From a bacterium SCSIO 12827 (GTDB lineage Bacteria; Pseudomonadota; Alphaproteobacteria; Rhodospirillales; Casp-alpha2), in assembly GCA_024397995.1 (NCBI GenBank), contig CP073746.1, forward strand, positions 2,539,501 through 2,603,500: a DNA stretch of 64,000 bases. Direction: 5' to 3'. Shown here piece by piece: positions 47,922 to 56,139 of this stretch. The notes beneath the pieces were generated by a model. The model saw only the letters and a list, made by a program, of their open reading frames with translations. It was not told where the DNA came from and did no database searches. The translations under genes were made by a program, and so were the position numbers. Numbering within the stretch: the first letter of the stretch is position 1; the number at the start of each line of letters is the position of its first letter.

Positions 47922-48064
47922 GGTTTCGATGTCGAGGCCCGGCGGTGACGGCGGACCCGCCCAAGGCAGCCCGCTTCCGGTGACAGGATTACCACTGAAC
48001 GGCCCCTGTCAACAGCGCTCGCTGCCGGGATGCGGCCCCCGGGGGAGAGAGGTCGCCGGGCCCG

Positions 48065-49135
48065 TTAATGGGGCAGCTTGCCCTTGAGCCGCATGACGTG
48101 ACCGATAACCTCGGCGACCGCCTTGAAGTGTTCCGCCGGGATTTCCTCGTCCAGTTCCACCGAAGCGTAGAGAGCCCGCGCCAACGGCGGGTTTTCAACG
48201 ATGGTGATCTCGTTTTCCTCGGCGATTTCACGAATTTTCAAAGCGACCAGGTCCTGCCCTTTGGCGATCACCTTGGGGGCCGGCATGGTTTCCATCTTGT
48301 ATTCGAGGGCGACCGCAAAGTGAGTCGGGTTGGTGATCACCACATCGGCGTTGGGCACCGCCGCCATCATGCGCTTGCGCGCGCGCTCCGTACGGATCTG
48401 GCGGATTCGCGCTTTGATCTGCGGATCACCGTCAGTCTGCTTGTACTCGTCCTTGATCTCGGTCTTGGACATCCGCATCTGCTTCATGAAAGTCGCGCGC
48501 TGATAGATGTAATCGAGCGCAGCGATGAACCCCATCACCCCGATGGTCGCAAGAGCCATGATGATGGCGATCTCGTGGATACGGTGAAGGGCGGCGGATG
48601 TGGAGATCGCGGGCATCATTTCCAGATCGTGCAGCATGGGAATGGCAAGCCCGAACGACACCGTCGCGACCAGGGTGAGCTTCAGGATGCCTTTCACAAA
48701 CTCCATCAGTCCTTGGCTGGAAAACAGCCGCTTGAACCCGCTCAAGGGGTTGATCTTGCTCGGTTTCGGCTGGATTTTCTTGGTCGACCATATAAGGCCG
48801 AACTGACCAACGTTGGCGACGATCGCCAGGACCACGAACATCGCCATGGCGGGCGCGAGAATCACCCCGATCTCCATCGCGACCTTGGAGAACACCAGGC
48901 GCAGATGTTCGAAATCCATCGGAATAGAGTAGGAGGCCCCGATGAACCGCCGGCCGATCAGGGTGATGTCACGGGCCATGGCCGGCGCCAGGAACATCAG
49001 CATCCCAACGCCGCCAACCAGAACCATCAGGCTCTTGATTTCCTGAGATTGGGCGACCTGGCCTTCGTCACGGGCCTTGGCGAGTTTCCGTCCGGTCGGC
49101 TCTTCTGTTTTTTGTGAGTCGTCTTCTTCTGCCAT
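48065..49135 (-). CDS. flhB: Flagellar export gate protein FlhB
   Basis: The 356-residue protein has four membrane helices (about 30-215) and a cytoplasmic autocleavage domain with NPTH (VVITNPTHFAVALEYK near residue 270) and EIAEENEITIVENPPLARALY. FlhB switches the export apparatus from rod/hook to filament substrates. It ends the flgB to flhB minus-strand cluster, 24 bases after fliR. The tail is short (KLPH). Confidence 0.97.
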   Translation of the reverse strand: MAEEDDSQKTEEPTGRKLAKARDEGQVAQSQEIKSLMVLVGGVGMLMFLAPAMARDITLIGRRFIGASYSIPMDFEHLRLVFSKVAMEIGVILAPAMAMFVVLAIVANVGQFGLIWSTKKIQPKPSKINPLSGFKRLFSSQGLMEFVKGILKLTLVATVSFGLAIPMLHDLEMMPAISTSAALHRIHEIAIIMALATIGVMGFIAALDYIYQRATFMKQMRMSKTEIKDEYKQTDGDPQIKARIRQIRTERARKRMMAAVPNADVVITNPTHFAVALEYKMETMPAPKVIAKGQDLVALKIREIAEENEITIVENPPLARALYASVELDEEIPAEHFKAVAEVIGHVMRLKGKLPH

Positions 49136-49159
49136 GTGTCCCTACCGTCGATCCGGGCG

Positions 49160-49918
49160 TTAGCCCGTGAAAACGGCGTACCCCTGTTGGAAATGGTTGA
49201 GAAACACCAGCATGATCGACGAGAACACGATCATGAGAGCACCGAGTTGAACCGTGACCTGCACCGGCAGTCCGAAGAAGAACACCGGCAACTGAGGCAT
49301 CAGTCGGCCAAGAATGCCGAGTCCGATGTAATAGACCATGGCGATGACCAGGAACGGGATGGACAACTGAAACCCCAACGCAAAGCTATCGGCGACCCGG
49401 CGCGCCAGCATCAGCGCCATATCGCCGGTCGACACACCTTCGCCGGGCACGAACAAGGAGTAGGAATCGGCCACCACCGTGAAATACACATGATGGCTGT
49501 CCGTGACGAAGATCATCACCAGCCCGCCGATGGTCAGCATATTGGCGATGACGGAGCTTTGTTGTTCGGTAATTGAATCCTGAACCAAGGCATTCGCCAT
49601 GGCCGCGAACAGGGCGATCAAAGTCCCCGCGGTTTGCAGGGCACTGATCATGATGACCGCGATCCCGCCGAGAAACAGGCCGACGATGATTTCGCCGGTA
49701 AGCAGCAGGAACAGGACATAGGGACTTTCGGGCGGCGCGGGCAGGTTTTCCGCCAACACGGGCGTCATAACAACGGCGACGGCAGTGGCCAGAATGACGC
49801 GGATGCGCGCGCTGACATAGGCTGCCGCGATACCCGGCAGAATGGCCATCATGGCGCCGACGCGCGACAGAACCAGCAAAAATGCAAAAACGTTGAGTTT
49901 AAGAAGCTCTTCAAGCAT
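49160..49918 (-). CDS. fliR: Flagellar export gate protein FliR
   Basis: The 252-residue polytopic protein has about six membrane helices with FliR features: LNVFAFLLVLSRVGAMMAILPG at the start, FLGGIAVIMISALQTAGTLIA in the middle, and the final VTVQLGALMIVFSSIMLVFLNHF. It forms the export gate with FliP and FliQ. It follows fliQ by 18 bases. Confidence 0.96.
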   Translation of the reverse strand: MLEELLKLNVFAFLLVLSRVGAMMAILPGIAAAYVSARIRVILATAVAVVMTPVLAENLPAPPESPYVLFLLLTGEIIVGLFLGGIAVIMISALQTAGTLIALFAAMANALVQDSITEQQSSVIANMLTIGGLVMIFVTDSHHVYFTVVADSYSLFVPGEGVSTGDMALMLARRVADSFALGFQLSIPFLVIAMVYYIGLGILGRLMPQLPVFFFGLPVQVTVQLGALMIVFSSIMLVFLNHFQQGYAVFTG

Positions 49919-49936
49919 GTCCGCGCCCTTCGCCGC

Positions 49937-50200
49937 CTATAGCGCCGAAATTCGGTCGAACAGGGTGTCTGCGAAGGTGGTGACCGTATTGATCATGAAC
50001 GGCAGCAGGACGACGATTCCGATGAAGATGACAATGATCTTCGGCACGAAGGTCAGGGTCATTTCCTGGATCGTCGTCAGGGCCTGAAACAGGGCGATGA
50101 TAAGGCCGCTGATCAAACCAAGGAACATGATCGGGCCCGCTACCTTGATGATCACCCACATGGCGTTGCGACCAATATCGACGATATCCACTTCGTTCAT
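49937..50200 (-). CDS. fliQ: Flagellar export gate protein FliQ
   Basis: This 87-residue protein with two membrane helices (about 14-38 and 52-76) carries the FliQ pattern VAGPIMFLGLISGLIIALFQALTTIQEMTLTFVPK in two hydrophobic blocks. It sits 31 bases after fliE and 18 before fliR. Confidence 0.96.
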   Translation of the reverse strand: MNEVDIVDIGRNAMWVIIKVAGPIMFLGLISGLIIALFQALTTIQEMTLTFVPKIIVIFIGIVVLLPFMINTVTTFADTLFDRISAL

Positions 50201-50231
50201 GATCGCGGGCTCCAGCCTTCTCGCCGAGCGA

Positions 50232-50561
50232 TTAAACCGGCATGCGAATGATGTCGTTGTAGGCTTCCAGAACCTTGTCTCGCACGTTGACCACGGTCTG
50301 CAGGGTCATTTCGGCCTCGGCCACGGCGGTCACCACCTGGGTGATGTCGGCGCGGTCGTTGATCGCGTCGATGGACAGTTTTTCCGACGTCTCGCCGATC
50401 TTGCGGGCTTCCATGATGGCGCTGCGCACAAGATCGCCGAACTCCTCGTTTGCCTTGGCCATCGGCGGCGCGTCATCCCGCGTGCCGGAAATCTGTTGGC
50501 GGGCTGCCCGTTGATAGGCGTTCAAGGCCTGGTGAATATTGAAATCGGCGTTCACGCTCAT
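50232..50561 (-). CDS. fliE: Flagellar hook-basal body protein FliE
   Basis: The 109-residue protein has the FliE C-terminal pattern (DITQVVTAVAEAEMTLQTVV, then VRDKVLEAYNDIIRMPV). FliE links the MS ring to the rod. It lies between flgC and fliQ in the usual order. Confidence 0.95.
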   Translation of the reverse strand: MSVNADFNIHQALNAYQRAARQQISGTRDDAPPMAKANEEFGDLVRSAIMEARKIGETSEKLSIDAINDRADITQVVTAVAEAEMTLQTVVNVRDKVLEAYNDIIRMPV

Positions 50562-50628
50562 TGTTATGCTCCCGTTCTAGGCCCGTTGGGCCCGGTCCGC
50601 GTTGGGACCTAAATTTCCCGCGCCGGCC

Positions 50629-51045
50629 CTAATTACTGCGCAGCACGTCGATGACGCTGTTCAACATCGTTTTCGACGACTTGATCAGGTTCAAATTGGC
50701 TTCGTAGGACCGCTGCGCTTCGCGCATGTCCATCATTTCAATCATGGTATTGACGTTGGGTGTCTTCACATAGCCGTCCTTGTCGGCGGCAGGGTGAGAC
50801 GGATCATACTTGCTGCCGAAGTCGGACAGGTCCTTGTGCAGACGGTTGACGTGCACCGTTTCGACGCCGACGGACTTGTCCAATTCATTCTTGAAGGTCA
50901 CCAGCTTGCGCCGATAGGGATCGTCACCGGGGCGCTGCGGCAGGCTGTCCGCGTTGGCGATGTTTTGCGAGATCACGCGAAGGCGCGTTCCCTGCACGCG
51001 CATCCCGGCGCTGGAAATGCGGATGGTCTTGATAATGTCGTCCAT
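50629..51045 (-). CDS. flgC: Flagellar basal-body rod protein FlgC
   Basis: The 138-residue rod protein begins with the conserved TIRISSAGMRVQGTRLRVISQNIANADS and ends in EMMDMREAQRSYEANLNLIK, the paired N- and C-terminal helices of axial proteins. It starts 137 bases after flgB ends, a wide gap for this operon. Confidence 0.96.
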   Translation of the reverse strand: MDDIIKTIRISSAGMRVQGTRLRVISQNIANADSLPQRPGDDPYRRKLVTFKNELDKSVGVETVHVNRLHKDLSDFGSKYDPSHPAADKDGYVKTPNVNTMIEMMDMREAQRSYEANLNLIKSSKTMLNSVIDVLRSN

Positions 51046-51182
51046 CGGGGCTTTCGCCTCCTTGATCTTTATCCGGGCAAGGGTTCTCCCTATGTCCGGT
51101 GGCGTTGGTTTGGACGACGTTCTGTCGAGGTTCCCGTTCCAGGTTCGCCTGTGGCCTTTGCGGCCCGAATTTTAATGACCGC

Positions 51183-51578
51183 CTAACGTCCGCGGCTGGC
51201 GGTTTTCAGCATCTCCATGTGCTTTTTGTAGAGTTCCGTGGTCAGTCGGTGTGTGGTCTGTGTCTCGGCCACCTTGCCCATCTGTTCCTCAAGCACCACC
51301 GAGTTGCCGTTGGGCGCCGTCTCATAGGGGTGGCGCGGCTCTTCGACAAAGAAATCGCGGATGCGCTTGCGTCGGCCGCCCAGCTGCCCAGGCTCCGTGA
51401 CAACCATGTTCAACTGCGCCGATTCCTTGCGCAGAAGGTCGCGGAACTGATACGGCTTGAGATCCTTCGCCTTGTAATCAGGCGTGTCCGCGTTGGAAAT
51501 GTTCTGGGCCAGAATTTCCTGGCGCTGGCCAAGCCAATTAAGACGTTTCTTAACAGCTGCGAAGAGGGTCAGATCCAT
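51183..51578 (-). CDS. flgB: Flagellar basal-body rod protein FlgB
   Basis: The 131-residue rod protein has FlgB features: LFAAVKKRLNWLGQRQEILA, then NISNADTPDYKAKDL, and the C-terminal ELYKKHMEMLKTA. I start at ATG 51578 (MDLTLFAAVKK); the frame is open 30 codons further without similarity. It is the first gene of the minus-strand cluster and shares its control region with the divergent flhX-fliP unit. Confidence 0.94.
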   Translation of the reverse strand: MDLTLFAAVKKRLNWLGQRQEILAQNISNADTPDYKAKDLKPYQFRDLLRKESAQLNMVVTEPGQLGGRRKRIRDFFVEEPRHPYETAPNGNSVVLEEQMGKVAETQTTHRLTTELYKKHMEMLKTASRGR

Positions 51579-51683
51579 CTGCGCGCGGCCCCTTAATCTA
51601 GCGGAATTAATCCGTTGTCCCTGGTTCCGGCGAGCATCACAAGCCCCGGAAACCGTCCTGCTAGGCATTATCTGCCGGGTTCC

Positions 51684-51698
51684 TTAACAACCTATTAA
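51684..51698. promoter_or_regulatory. CtrA-type binding site TTAA-N7-TTAA
   Basis: TTAACAACCTATTAA matches the full CtrA consensus (TTAA, seven bases, TTAA), 106 bases before the flgB start and 172 before the flhX start. CtrA is the known activator of flagellar class II genes in alphaproteobacteria and is phosphorylated through CckA, whose gene is in this window. Confidence 0.6.
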
Positions 51699-51816
51699 GC
51701 ACGTCCGGTTCCGCCGCAATCACCTGGGCCTGGCATTAAACGTCTGATTCCGAAACGGAAAACCGGTCCCGCTGTAATCATTTGTTAAACCGGGGACCGT
51801 TAGGATCAGGCGAATC

Positions 51817-51831
51817 CGGCAATTATTGCCG
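51817..51831. promoter_or_regulatory. 15-base palindrome before flhX
   Basis: CGGCAATTATTGCCG is a perfect inverted repeat with one central base, 39 to 53 bases before the GTG start of flhX. Its size suits a dimeric regulator; the protein is unknown. Confidence 0.4.
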
Positions 51832-51869
51832 ACCATCAGGCCACGCCACGCGAACGGGACCAGCGGCAC

Positions 51870-52259
51870 GTGAACGCAGATACCCCCAAAGACCCGACCG
51901 GTAACGACGGTGCGCAAGCGAACTTCCAGCGCATTCCGGCAACCAAGGAAGCGCTCGCCGTTGCCCTGGCCGAAGGGGCCCTGCCGGGCATGGCGCCCAC
52001 CGTGGTTGCGGGCGGGCGCGGGCGTCTGGCCGAACAGATTCTGCAGATTGCCTTCGCCAACGGCATCAAGGTGCGCGAGGACGCGGATCTTGCTCAACTT
52101 CTGGCCACGATCGACATGGAAGAAGAAATCCCCGTCGAAGCCTTCGCCGCCGTGGCCGAAATTCTGATTTATCTTTACCGCGCCAACGGCGCCGACGATC
52201 TGGCCGGTAAAAGCCGCGAAGACATCGTGCGTGAATGGATGGGAGATACCCAACCATGA
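51870..52259 (+). CDS. FlhB C-terminal-domain-like protein (FlhX/EscU family)
   Basis: The 129-residue protein resembles only the cytoplasmic domain of FlhB: ALAVALAEGALPGMAPTVVA, then GRGRLAEQILQIAFANGIKV and IDMEEEIPVEAFAAVAEIL, the last parallel to FlhB ELDEEIPAEHFKAVAEVI in this window. The cleavage motif NPTH is absent, with no membrane helix. Such FlhX proteins can replace the cut FlhB C-terminal piece in export switching. The start is GTG at 51870. It overlaps the next gene by 4 bases (ATGA). Confidence 0.85.
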   Translation: MNADTPKDPTGNDGAQANFQRIPATKEALAVALAEGALPGMAPTVVAGGRGRLAEQILQIAFANGIKVREDADLAQLLATIDMEEEIPVEAFAAVAEILIYLYRANGADDLAGKSREDIVREWMGDTQP

Positions 52260-52570
52260 GCGACCACGACAACACAAGCGGCGACAATGCGCCTTCCGCG
52301 TCCCTGGAATCGGCCATGGCAGAGGTCGAGTCCATGATCCTGAACGCCCGCCGGGCCCTTGCAGGCGGCGAGTTGCTGGACATGTCGCCCTTGGGCGACC
52401 GGGTCGCCTGGATCTGCGAAAACGTCCGCACCATGGCGCTCACTTCATCGGACCCGGACAGCATCCGCCTCCGCCTGGAAAAGATGGTCTCGGATCTCAA
52501 CCGTCTCGAAGATCAAATCCGCATCGGCGCCGGCCTTGGCCCGGCTGACGGGGAAACGGGCAAGGAATAG
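52256..52570 (+). CDS. Small helical protein in flagellar operon (104 aa)
   Basis: The start ATG at 52256 overlaps the flhX stop. The 104-residue acidic protein is mostly helical (ESAMAEVESMILNARRALAG, then LEKMVSDLNRLEDQIRIGAG), the size and character of flagellar export chaperones such as FliT, but without clear similarity that I can assert. Its place between flhX and fliO argues for a flagellar export role. Four bases separate it from fliO. Confidence 0.75.
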   Translation: MSDHDNTSGDNAPSASLESAMAEVESMILNARRALAGGELLDMSPLGDRVAWICENVRTMALTSSDPDSIRLRLEKMVSDLNRLEDQIRIGAGLGPADGETGKE

Positions 52571-52574
52571 AGCC

Positions 52575-52925
52575 ATGGACATGGACATCGGCGGCTATTT
52601 CCGCTTCATCCTCGCACTGATTTTCGTGATCGGCCTGATCGCGCTGCTTGCCGCCATGGCGCGGCGCGCCGGTTGGGGCTTTCCGGCCGCCGCCATCAAG
52701 CGCGCCAGCAACCGACGCCTGGGCGTCGTGGAAGTAACGCCCCTTGACGGCCGCCGACGCCTGATCCTGGTCCGCCGCGACGACACGGAACATCTGCTGC
52801 TGGTCGGCCCCACGTCCGAGCTGCTTATCGAAACCGGCATCGCCGGTACCGGTACGGATTTCAGACAAGCCCTGACCACCGCCACCCTGCCCGCCGCCGA
52901 CAACAATAAAGACGGCCGGTCATGA
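52575..52925 (+). CDS. fliO: FliO-like flagellar biosynthesis protein
   Basis: The 116-residue protein has one membrane helix (about 8-28: YFRFILALIFVIGLIALLAA) and the FliO cytoplasmic domain with RRLGVVEVTPLDGRRRLILVRRDDTEHLLLVG. FliO helps FliP assemble. ATG at 52575 was chosen; the frame is open upstream but overlaps the preceding gene. It overlaps fliP by 4 bases. Confidence 0.88.
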   Translation: MDMDIGGYFRFILALIFVIGLIALLAAMARRAGWGFPAAAIKRASNRRLGVVEVTPLDGRRRLILVRRDDTEHLLLVGPTSELLIETGIAGTGTDFRQALTTATLPAADNNKDGRS

Positions 52926-53743
52926 CGAACGACGGTCAGATGCGGCGTATCTTCACACGGCGACGGCGGCGCAATCCCCTTGCCCACCCTCTGGTGATGA
53001 TCCTGGCGGTGATCGGCGCCGCCTGCGCGATCTATTTAGGGCTGTCTCTGCTTAGCCCGCCCGCGCTCGCGCAATCGATCTCCCTCGATCTGGGCGACCA
53101 GGGCGGCGACACCACGGGCCGCATCATCCAAATGCTGCTGCTGATCACGGTGCTCAGCGTCGCACCCTCGATCCTTATCATGGTCACATCCTTCGTGCGC
53201 ATTATCGTCGTGCTGTCGTTCTTGCGTACGGCCATGGGCACCCAGCAAACGCCGCCCAACCAGGTCATGGTCGGGCTGGCTCTGTTCTTGACCCTCTTCA
53301 TCATGCAGCCGACCTTCGAAAAAGCCTGGGAAACCGGCATCAACCCGGTGATTCAAGGCGACCTGGACGAACTTCAGGGTTTCAACCGGGCCATCCTGCC
53401 GTTCCGCGACTTCATGATGAGCCACGTCCGTGAACGCGATCTGTTGCTGTTCACCCAGATTGCGCGCGTTCCCGATGAAGAAGCCCGCACGAACATGCCC
53501 ATGCGGGTACTGATTCCGGCCTATATGATTTCCGAGCTGAAGCGCGCCTTCGAGATCGGTTTCCTGCTGTTCGTACCCTTCCTGATCATCGATATGGTCG
53601 TTGCATCGATTCTCATGTCCATGGGCATGATGATGCTGCCACCGGTCATCATCGCCCTGCCGTTCAAGATCATCTTTTTCGTGCTGGTGGATGGCTGGTA
53701 CATGACCGTCGGCTCACTGGTCAAAAGCTTCGGCGCCGGCTAG
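52922..53743 (+). CDS. fliP: Flagellar export gate protein FliP
   Basis: The 273-residue protein has a basic N-terminal extension, a signal-like helix (LVMILAVIGAACAIYLGLSLL, cut near ALAQS), and the FliP membrane core: LLITVLSVAPSILIMVTSFV, then RTAMGTQQTPPNQVMVGLAL and DMVVASILMSMGMMMLPP. It is the central component of the export gate. Last gene of the plus-strand unit. Confidence 0.97.
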   Translation: MTNDGQMRRIFTRRRRRNPLAHPLVMILAVIGAACAIYLGLSLLSPPALAQSISLDLGDQGGDTTGRIIQMLLLITVLSVAPSILIMVTSFVRIIVVLSFLRTAMGTQQTPPNQVMVGLALFLTLFIMQPTFEKAWETGINPVIQGDLDELQGFNRAILPFRDFMMSHVRERDLLLFTQIARVPDEEARTNMPMRVLIPAYMISELKRAFEIGFLLFVPFLIIDMVVASILMSMGMMMLPPVIIALPFKIIFFVLVDGWYMTVGSLVKSFGAG

Positions 53744-53807
53744 ACAGCCGATCATCCGCTTCCCTTTCCAATAGCCCCGTTCCCGAAACCATCAGCGGGA
53801 GGCTGCA

Positions 53808-53829
53808 ATCACACGCTCCCGCGCGTGAT
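53808..53829 (+). terminator. Hairpin after fliP
   Basis: ATCACACGC and GCGCGTGAT (one mismatch) flank TCCC 65 bases after the fliP stop. No long T tract follows, so termination is uncertain. Confidence 0.4.
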
Positions 53830-53938
53830 CGCAGTCACATAAATCCATGTGCGTATCCTGTAGGACATGCCCCGAATACGCAGTGGGGAGTGCGAACCCA
53901 GGCCGAAACCGGCCGCAAGACATTGGATGATCGACGCT

Positions 53939-54598
53939 ATGTATTTCAGGTTTACCCGATCGGCCGCCCTTGTGGTCGCGTTATTGGTCATGTGCCTGCC
54001 AGCCCTGGCCCAGGAGAGCGCGGGCGTCATCGAACGCCAAAAGGGCGAGGCCACGCGCAGCCTTTCGGGATCGACCGCGCCGCTATCTCTGGGCGCCAAA
54101 GTATTCGCCGGCGACATCCTGAAGACCGGCCCGGAGGCCCGCCTTTTGGTGCGCTTTGCCGACGGCTCGTCCCTGACGCTGGGCGAAAAGGCCGAGGTTT
54201 TCGTGGATGAAATGACCTTCGACCCGGTCGCGGCCGGCCCCGGCACCGGCCGCCAGGCCCTGATCATGGTGGTCGGCGTGTTCCGCTACACCTCCGGAAA
54301 AATCGGCAAGGCCAGCCCCTCCCAAGTCGCCTTCGGCACACCGACAGCCACCATCGGCATTCGCGGCACGGATTTCCTGGGCGGTGAATTGACCGTCGGC
54401 ATGCCGGCGGGGCAGCCGCACTACGGCTTCCAAATCCAGGAAGGCGCCATCGAGGTCATCACCCCACAGGGCAACGTCACCCTGGACGAGCCAGGCGAAG
54501 GCACGTTCCTGCCGCTGTCCGGTGGCCGCGCGCCAACGCCCGTACGCCAGTGGACGGCGGAAGAAGCCGCCGAAGCCCAGGCCGCCATCGCGTTCTAG
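53939..54598 (+). CDS. FecR domain protein, exported
   Basis: The 219-residue protein starts with a signal peptide (MYFRFTRSAALVVALLVMCL..., cut after ALA) and carries a FecR domain: LGAKVFAGDILKTGPEARLL, DGSSLTLGEKAEVFVDEMTF, then GTPTATIGIRGTDFLGG and GAIEVITPQGNVTLDEPGEG. It lacks the FecR membrane anchor and sigma-factor-binding N-terminus and has no sigma factor or TonB receptor nearby, so it is a periplasmic FecR-fold protein of unknown role. ATG at 53927 is an alternative start. Located between fliP and an AraC gene. Confidence 0.85.
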   Translation: MYFRFTRSAALVVALLVMCLPALAQESAGVIERQKGEATRSLSGSTAPLSLGAKVFAGDILKTGPEARLLVRFADGSSLTLGEKAEVFVDEMTFDPVAAGPGTGRQALIMVVGVFRYTSGKIGKASPSQVAFGTPTATIGIRGTDFLGGELTVGMPAGQPHYGFQIQEGAIEVITPQGNVTLDEPGEGTFLPLSGGRAPTPVRQWTAEEAAEAQAAIAF

Positions 54599-54620
54599 AC
54601 CGGCGGCCCCCACCCCATCT

Positions 54621-55364
54621 CTATCCCGTGCGGCGCAGTTCCGTAGGATTGACGCCGAATTGCCGATGGAAGGCGCGGGACAGAGCCTCGGAACTGGCGT
54701 AGCCGTATCGTCGGGCGATCGTCTGAACCCGCGCCCCGCGATCCATGTCCTGACGTGCCAGCGTCATCCGCCAACGACGCAGGTAACTTTGCGGGGCTTC
54801 GCCGACAACCGTGCGAAACGCATCGGCGAAACGCGACAACGACATGCCCGCGACAACCGCCAGATCGGCATTTGACCACGCCCGGCCCGGATCTTCGTGC
54901 AGGGCCGATATGGCGCGTGACAGGCGTTCATCGGCAAGCCCCGCCAATACGCCCGGTTCCGCAGTCCCCTGTTCGATCTGCTGACGCATCAGGCGGATCA
55001 CCAGAACTTCGGCCAGACGTTCCAGAACCTTGTCGGACCCACAACGCCGCCCCCCGGCCTCGGCCAGGAACACATCCAATAGCGCCCGCGTCTCCGCGTC
55101 ACGGATCGGCAGAGACACCGTCGCCGGCAAGGCCGCCATCAAGGGATTGGCCGCCCCGCCCCAATCGATTGAACAGGCGGCGACCGGCACTTCATTGGTC
55201 CCGGCGGTGGGAACGCCGCCCCGGGTGCGGATTTCGACACGCCCCGGCACACCCGTTTCCGGATCACCGAACACGGTCATATTGCCGGCCCCCAAAGGCA
55301 CCCGCAGAACCCGCAGGTCAAAACGGGAGATCAGAGCAGACAGTCGATCATATCGGTCAGCCAT
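54621..55364 (-). CDS. AraC family regulator (cupin_6 type sensor)
   Basis: The 247-residue protein has an N-terminal cupin-like domain (LRVLRVPLGAGNMTVFGDPE, and later GGAANPLMAALPATVSLP) and a C-terminal double helix-turn-helix (SNADLAVVAGMSLSRFADAF, then TIARRYGYASSEALSRAFHR). Its gene is divergent from the peroxiredoxin-like gene 132 bases away, the usual sign that the regulator controls it. Such regulators respond to small molecules or electrophiles. Confidence 0.9.
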   Translation of the reverse strand: MADRYDRLSALISRFDLRVLRVPLGAGNMTVFGDPETGVPGRVEIRTRGGVPTAGTNEVPVAACSIDWGGAANPLMAALPATVSLPIRDAETRALLDVFLAEAGGRRCGSDKVLERLAEVLVIRLMRQQIEQGTAEPGVLAGLADERLSRAISALHEDPGRAWSNADLAVVAGMSLSRFADAFRTVVGEAPQSYLRRWRMTLARQDMDRGARVQTIARRYGYASSEALSRAFHRQFGVNPTELRRTG

Positions 55365-55496
55365 GGGGATTCAGGGGGTTTTGATCAATTAATTTGGAGT
55401 TTCCTGATTATAACGACTGATAAGGTCGTCGTCATCGAAAACCGGCCGCCGCATGTGGCGGCACGGAGGCTCAACTTCAAAGGAGAAACCCGCCCC

Positions 55497-56033
55497 ATGC
55501 TCATGCCACGTCAGAAGACGCCCGATCTGTCCGTCGATTTGGTGACCGGCGGCACATTCGACCTTGCGTCGGAAACCACCGAACGCGGAACAATCATCTG
55601 CTTCTATCGGGGCCTGCACTGCCCGATCTGCGCCAATTACATGGCGGAATTGGAAAAACTGACACCGGAATTCGCCAAACGCGGCGTCGGCACCATCGCG
55701 ATTTCCAGCGATGATTCGGAACGCGGCAAGGCCATGGCTGAAAAGATCCCCGCCAAGGAATTGCGCGTCGGTTACGGCCTGACCCTGGCCAAGGCACGGG
55801 AATGGGGGCTGTTCATCTCGACCTCCCGGGGCAAGACGTCCATCGGCATCGAAGAACCAGCCCTGTTCTCCGAACCCGGCCTGTTCATGGTCTCGCCGGA
55901 TCAGACGCTCTATTACGCCTCGGTCCAGACCATGCCGTTCGTCCGTCCGCATTTCTCCGAATTGCTGAAGGCGCTCGACTTCGCCATCGAGAAAAACTAC
56001 CCGGCGCGCGGCGAATACACCGGCGCCGTGTGA
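55497..56033 (+). CDS. Peroxiredoxin-like (AhpC/TSA) protein
   Basis: The 178-residue thioredoxin-fold protein has the redox motif in FYRGLHCPICANYMAELEKL, a CxxC where AhpC has a single peroxidatic cysteine, and SSDDSERGKAMAEKIPAKEL typical of Prx-like two-cysteine proteins (DUF899-unrelated). No signal peptide. AAAGGAGA before ATG 55497 fixes the start. It probably reduces peroxides or disulfides in the cytoplasm. Divergent from the AraC regulator. Confidence 0.88.
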   Translation: MLMPRQKTPDLSVDLVTGGTFDLASETTERGTIICFYRGLHCPICANYMAELEKLTPEFAKRGVGTIAISSDDSERGKAMAEKIPAKELRVGYGLTLAKAREWGLFISTSRGKTSIGIEEPALFSEPGLFMVSPDQTLYYASVQTMPFVRPHFSELLKALDFAIEKNYPARGEYTGAV

Positions 56034-56089
56034 CGCGCCGATCACGCGACAACGCGTAAACACCCGCGTTCATCGCGGGACGAGCGCAG

Positions 56090-56130
56090 AAGAAGCCCGG
56101 TTCCAGAAATGGAATCCGGGCCTTCTTTAT
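56090..56130. terminator. Bidirectional terminator
   Basis: AAGAAGCCCGG TTCCA and TGGAA TCCGGGCCTTCTT form a long stem around GAAA, with A-rich and T-rich flanks. It serves the peroxiredoxin gene on plus and the TPR protein gene on minus. Confidence 0.85.
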
Positions 56131-56139
56131 GCCCGATTA

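Larger units (their letters stand above)
51579..51869. promoter_or_regulatory. Divergent flagellar control region
   Basis: These 291 bases separate flgB (minus) from the flhX-fliO-fliP unit (plus) and contain no gene. They hold a CtrA-type box (51684-51698), a 15-base palindrome (51817-51831) and several additional TTAA words (near 51584, 51606, 51735 and 51785). I could not assign a convincing sigma-54 or sigma-28 promoter by eye. Confidence 0.55.
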
